Of a stretch of 64,000 nucleotides of DNA, positions 61,905-64,000 are shown in pieces. The first letter of the stretch is position 1. Every line of letters starts with the position of its first letter. The stretch is taken from NCBI GenBank assembly GCA_946535435.1, contig CAMNDM010000006.1, positions 62,001-126,000 on the forward strand, written 5' to 3'. The notes beneath the pieces are model-generated. The model saw nothing but the letters and a program-made list of their open reading frames with translations. It was not told the origin of the DNA and did no database searches. This DNA is from Physcocola sp002396385. Lineage in GTDB: Bacteria > Bacteroidota > Bacteroidia > Bacteroidales > Paludibacteraceae. A program made the translations under genes and the position numbers.

Positions 61905-62897
61905 ATGGCTATATTAGCATTTCAAAAACCCGATAAAGTTATTATGTTGGAGGCAGACGAACACAAAGGTGTCTTTGAGTTTCGTCCGTTGGAGCCTGGA
62001 TATGGTATTACTATAGGTAATGCCTTGAGAAGAATCCTTCTTTCTTCTCTTGAAGGCTTTGCCATCACTTCCATCAAAATCGATGGTGTAGATCACGAGT
62101 TTTCTTACATCCCTGGTGTGATTGAAGATGTTACTGGTATCATTCTTCAACTCAAACAGGTTCGTTTCAAACAGAAAGTTGACGAAGTTGAAAACGAAAA
62201 GGTCGACCTGACTGTTTCGGGTACCGAAGTGTTCACAGCCGGAGATATTACCAAAGGTTTGACCGGATTTGAAGTCCTCAACCCTGAATTGGAAATTTGC
62301 CATCTCAATCCTGGTACCGAGTTCCATATTGTGTTGACTATTGGTAAGGGACGTGGTTGGGTTCCTGCTGATGAAAACAAGCAGCCTAACCAGGAAATTG
62401 GTGTTCTTCCTATCGACTCTATTTTCACTCCTATCCGTAATGTCAAGTATACTATCGACCCTTATCGTGTTGAACAGAAAACTGACTACGAGAAGTTGAC
62501 TATTGAAATTGAGTCTGACGGCTCAATTCATCCTAAGGATGCGTTGAAGGAAGCTGCTAAAATCCTTATCTATCACTTTATGCTCTTCTCTGACGAGAAG
62601 ATTACCATCGATTCGCGTGATGGCGCCGATGACGAGGGCTTTGATGAAGAAGTGCTTCACATGCGTCAGCTGCTTAAGACGAAGTTGGTAGACATGAACC
62701 TTTCTGTTCGTGCTCTCAACTGCTTGAAGGCTGCCGATGTTGAAACCTTAGGCGATTTGGTTGTATTCAACAAGAACGACCTGTTAAAGTTCAGAAACTT
62801 CGGTAAGAAGTCGCTGACTGAGTTGGATCAGTTGTTGGATAGCCTTAACCTCTCCTTCGGTTTGGATATCTCTAAGTATAAATTAGAAAAAGAGTAA
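61905..62897 (+). CDS. rpoA: DNA-directed RNA polymerase alpha subunit
   Basis: 330 residues from the ATG at 61905 (MAILAFQKPDK). The N-terminal dimerisation domain has GYGITIGNALRRILLSSLEGFA (about 32-53); the C-terminal domain has LSVRALNCLKAADVETLGDLV and FGKKSLTELDQLL, the part contacting activators and upstream DNA. Confidence 0.98.
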   Translation: MAILAFQKPDKVIMLEADEHKGVFEFRPLEPGYGITIGNALRRILLSSLEGFAITSIKIDGVDHEFSYIPGVIEDVTGIILQLKQVRFKQKVDEVENEKVDLTVSGTEVFTAGDITKGLTGFEVLNPELEICHLNPGTEFHIVLTIGKGRGWVPADENKQPNQEIGVLPIDSIFTPIRNVKYTIDPYRVEQKTDYEKLTIEIESDGSIHPKDALKEAAKILIYHFMLFSDEKITIDSRDGADDEGFDEEVLHMRQLLKTKLVDMNLSVRALNCLKAADVETLGDLVVFNKNDLLKFRNFGKKSLTELDQLLDSLNLSFGLDISKYKLEKE

Positions 62898-62903
62898 TTT
62901 AAA

Positions 62904-63383
62904 ATGAAACATATCAAGACTTTCAACCATTTGAGCAGAAAGCATTCTCATCGTAAGTCTATGCTTGCCAATATGGCGATTTCTCTCATTATGCACAAGC
63001 GCATCAACACTACTGTTGCTAAGGCTAAAGCTTTGAGAGTTTATGTTGAGCCTCTCCTCACAAAGTCTAAGGAAGATTCAACTAATTCACGTCGTGTAGT
63101 GTTCAGCTATCTTCAGAACAAGGAAGCCGTTACTGAATTGTTCCGTGAGGTTTCTCAGAAGATCGCTAATCGTAATGGTGGCTACACACGTATCATCAAG
63201 ACTGGTCTTCGTCTTGGCGATGCTGCTGAAATGTGCTTCATCGAACTCGTTGACTACAACGAGGCTATGTTGAAGAATGCAGCTCCTGTTGCTAAGAAGG
63301 CTACTCGTCGTGGTGGTAAGAAGAAGGCTGCTGCTACCGATGTTGCCGTGGCTGAGGATACTACTCCTGCAACTGCTGAGTAA
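62904..63383 (+). CDS. rplQ: 50S ribosomal protein L17
   Basis: 159 residues. KHIKTFNHLSRKHSHRKSMLANMAISLIMHKRINTTVAKAKALR is the conserved core. It carries a Lys/Ala/Thr-rich C-terminal extension of about 35 residues (from KKATRRGGKKKAAA) beyond the E. coli length. Last gene of the cluster, followed by a strong terminator. Confidence 0.98.
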   Translation: MKHIKTFNHLSRKHSHRKSMLANMAISLIMHKRINTTVAKAKALRVYVEPLLTKSKEDSTNSRRVVFSYLQNKEAVTELFREVSQKIANRNGGYTRIIKTGLRLGDAAEMCFIELVDYNEAMLKNAAPVAKKATRRGGKKKAAATDVAVAEDTTPATAE

Positions 63384-63400
63384 TCTTTATTCATCCGATA

Positions 63401-63432
63401 AAAAAAGGGTTCCTGTTCGGGAACCCTTTTTT
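63401..63432 (+). terminator. Terminator of the ribosomal cluster
   Basis: A perfect 13-bp stem (63401-63413/63420-63432) with a 6-nt loop and T-rich end, 17 bases after rplQ. Confidence 0.93.
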
Positions 63433-63620
63433 GTTTCTTTTTGATAAATTGAAATTTTTTTACTTCTATCCCTCTACCTTTTTTCCTTTCCTGATTAAAT
63501 CTGGAGCAAGAAACTTTCGAATGTTACGAGGTTAGTTAGCGTTAATGCCTTTACGTTTAAGTGAATTCAGTCGTTTTTCCTGTCTATTCGTGTGTCTGTT
63601 TTCTATCGTGACCTAAAAGA
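63433..63620. other. Intergenic, no gene seen
   Basis: About 190 A/T-rich bases between the rplQ terminator and the hairpin at 63624. I see no open frame of note, tRNA or promoter box. Confidence 0.4.
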
Positions 63621-63623
63621 AAT

Positions 63624-63662
63624 AGGGGTGTATCAGAAATAACTTTGATACACCCCTTTTTT
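63624..63662. terminator. Terminator between rplQ and pyrH
   Basis: A 12-bp stem (63624-63635/63646-63657), 10-nt loop, six T on the plus strand and a weaker T-rich flank on the minus strand. It lies 18 bases past the pyrH stop and probably ends the pyrH transcript. Confidence 0.75.
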
Positions 63663-63679
63663 CTCTGTTCTAACGGCTT

Positions 63680-64000
63680 TTATGGATGGACGTAGGTACC
63701 AATACCTTCTCCGCTCATTACCTTCTTTAAATTGCCGTATTTGTCCATGTTGAACACGATGATAGGAAGGCCGTTGGTTTTGCACATCTCTGTGGCGGTG
63801 AGGTCCATTACTTTCAAACCACGCTTCAAAATTTCATCGTATGAAATGTCGTCAAACTTGGTCGCTGTCGGGTCCTTTTCTGGGTCTGCGGTATAGATGC
63901 CGTCGACACGTGTGCCCTTCAGCATGACGTCGGCTTCGATTTCAATGCCCCGGAGAGAAGAACCGGTGTCGGTGGTGAAGTAAGGATTGCCGGTTCCTGC
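63680..64000 (-). CDS. pyrH: UMP kinase (partial, C-terminal part)
   Basis: The last 106 residues; the start lies beyond the window edge. AGTGNPYFTTDTGSSLRG, MLKGTRVDGIYTADPEKDPTATKFD and DLTATEMCKTNGLPIIVFNM are diagnostic of the hexameric bacterial UMP kinase, which makes UDP from UMP. The C-terminus ends GEGIGTYVHP. Confidence 0.95.
   Translation of the reverse strand, partial: AGTGNPYFTTDTGSSLRGIEIEADVMLKGTRVDGIYTADPEKDPTATKFDDISYDEILKRGLKVMDLTATEMCKTNGLPIIVFNMDKYGNLKKVMSGEGIGTYVHP

Noticed and set aside
1..64000. CRISPR arrays, insertion sequences, prophage, integrase or attachment sites
   Set aside because: I found no regularly spaced repeats, transposase or integrase motifs, or tRNA-flanking direct repeats. 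The DUF5131 gene alone does not indicate a phage.

Overview
The window is a chromosomal segment from a member of the Bacteroidetes, most likely order Bacteroidales. Evidence: a SusC/SusD pair with a surface glycan-binding lipoprotein, a Por-type (T9SS) C-terminal sorting domain, the trp gene order BEGDCFA, a fused FeoA-FeoB, and one uninterrupted ribosomal cluster from rpsL to rplQ. Matches to the Bacteroidetes -7 promoter element (TAnnTTTG) precede most transcription units, and Shine-Dalgarno sequences are almost absent. I see no insertion sequence, prophage, CRISPR array or rRNA gene. The genus cannot be named from the sequence alone.

Layout. 1-1.1 kb: a secreted alpha/beta hydrolase-like lipoprotein. 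1.2-5.5 kb (minus): a two-gene O-acetylation cassette, an MBOAT acyltransferase followed by a large membrane protein with three copies of one membrane-anchored module and an AlgJ/AlgX-like SGNH domain. 5.7-12.4 kb (minus): the full tryptophan operon, preceded by a 16-codon leader peptide with three consecutive Trp codons and a strong terminator, i.e. a ribosome-mediated attenuator. 12.7-14.0 kb (plus): a DUF5131 protein and a pyridoxamine-phosphate-oxidase-like protein. 14.0-16.8 kb (minus): FeoAB and a Cys-rich FeoB companion. 17.0-23.1 kb (minus): fabH, then rpmF and DUF177, then a surface-lipoprotein/priA/small protein/thioredoxin operon.

23.3-31.8 kb (plus): a SusC-SusD-SGBP locus plus a T9SS-sorted secreted protein, with no polysaccharide-degrading enzyme. 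31.9-36.8 kb (minus): uvrA with a histidine phosphatase, and a phosphoglucosamine/phosphomannose mutase. 37.0-42.9 kb (plus): a TamA/BamA-family lipoprotein, tRNA-Arg(UCU), and a membrane protein coupled to a TolB-like lipoprotein carrying a c-type heme motif. 43.0-45.1 kb (minus): a 7TM-HD phosphodiesterase. 45.4-63.4 kb (plus): 33 genes of the str-S10-spc-alpha cluster, without tuf or adk, ending at a strong terminator. The window ends inside pyrH (minus).

Most notable: the trp attenuator, with a predicted antiterminator whose upstream strand sits where a terminating ribosome would cover it; the triplicated-module acetylation protein; a lone perfect Shine-Dalgarno before rplF in a lineage that hardly uses them; promoter-like boxes inside the ribosomal cluster exactly at the classical S10 and alpha operon borders; and a folded rpsL-rpsG intercistronic region.
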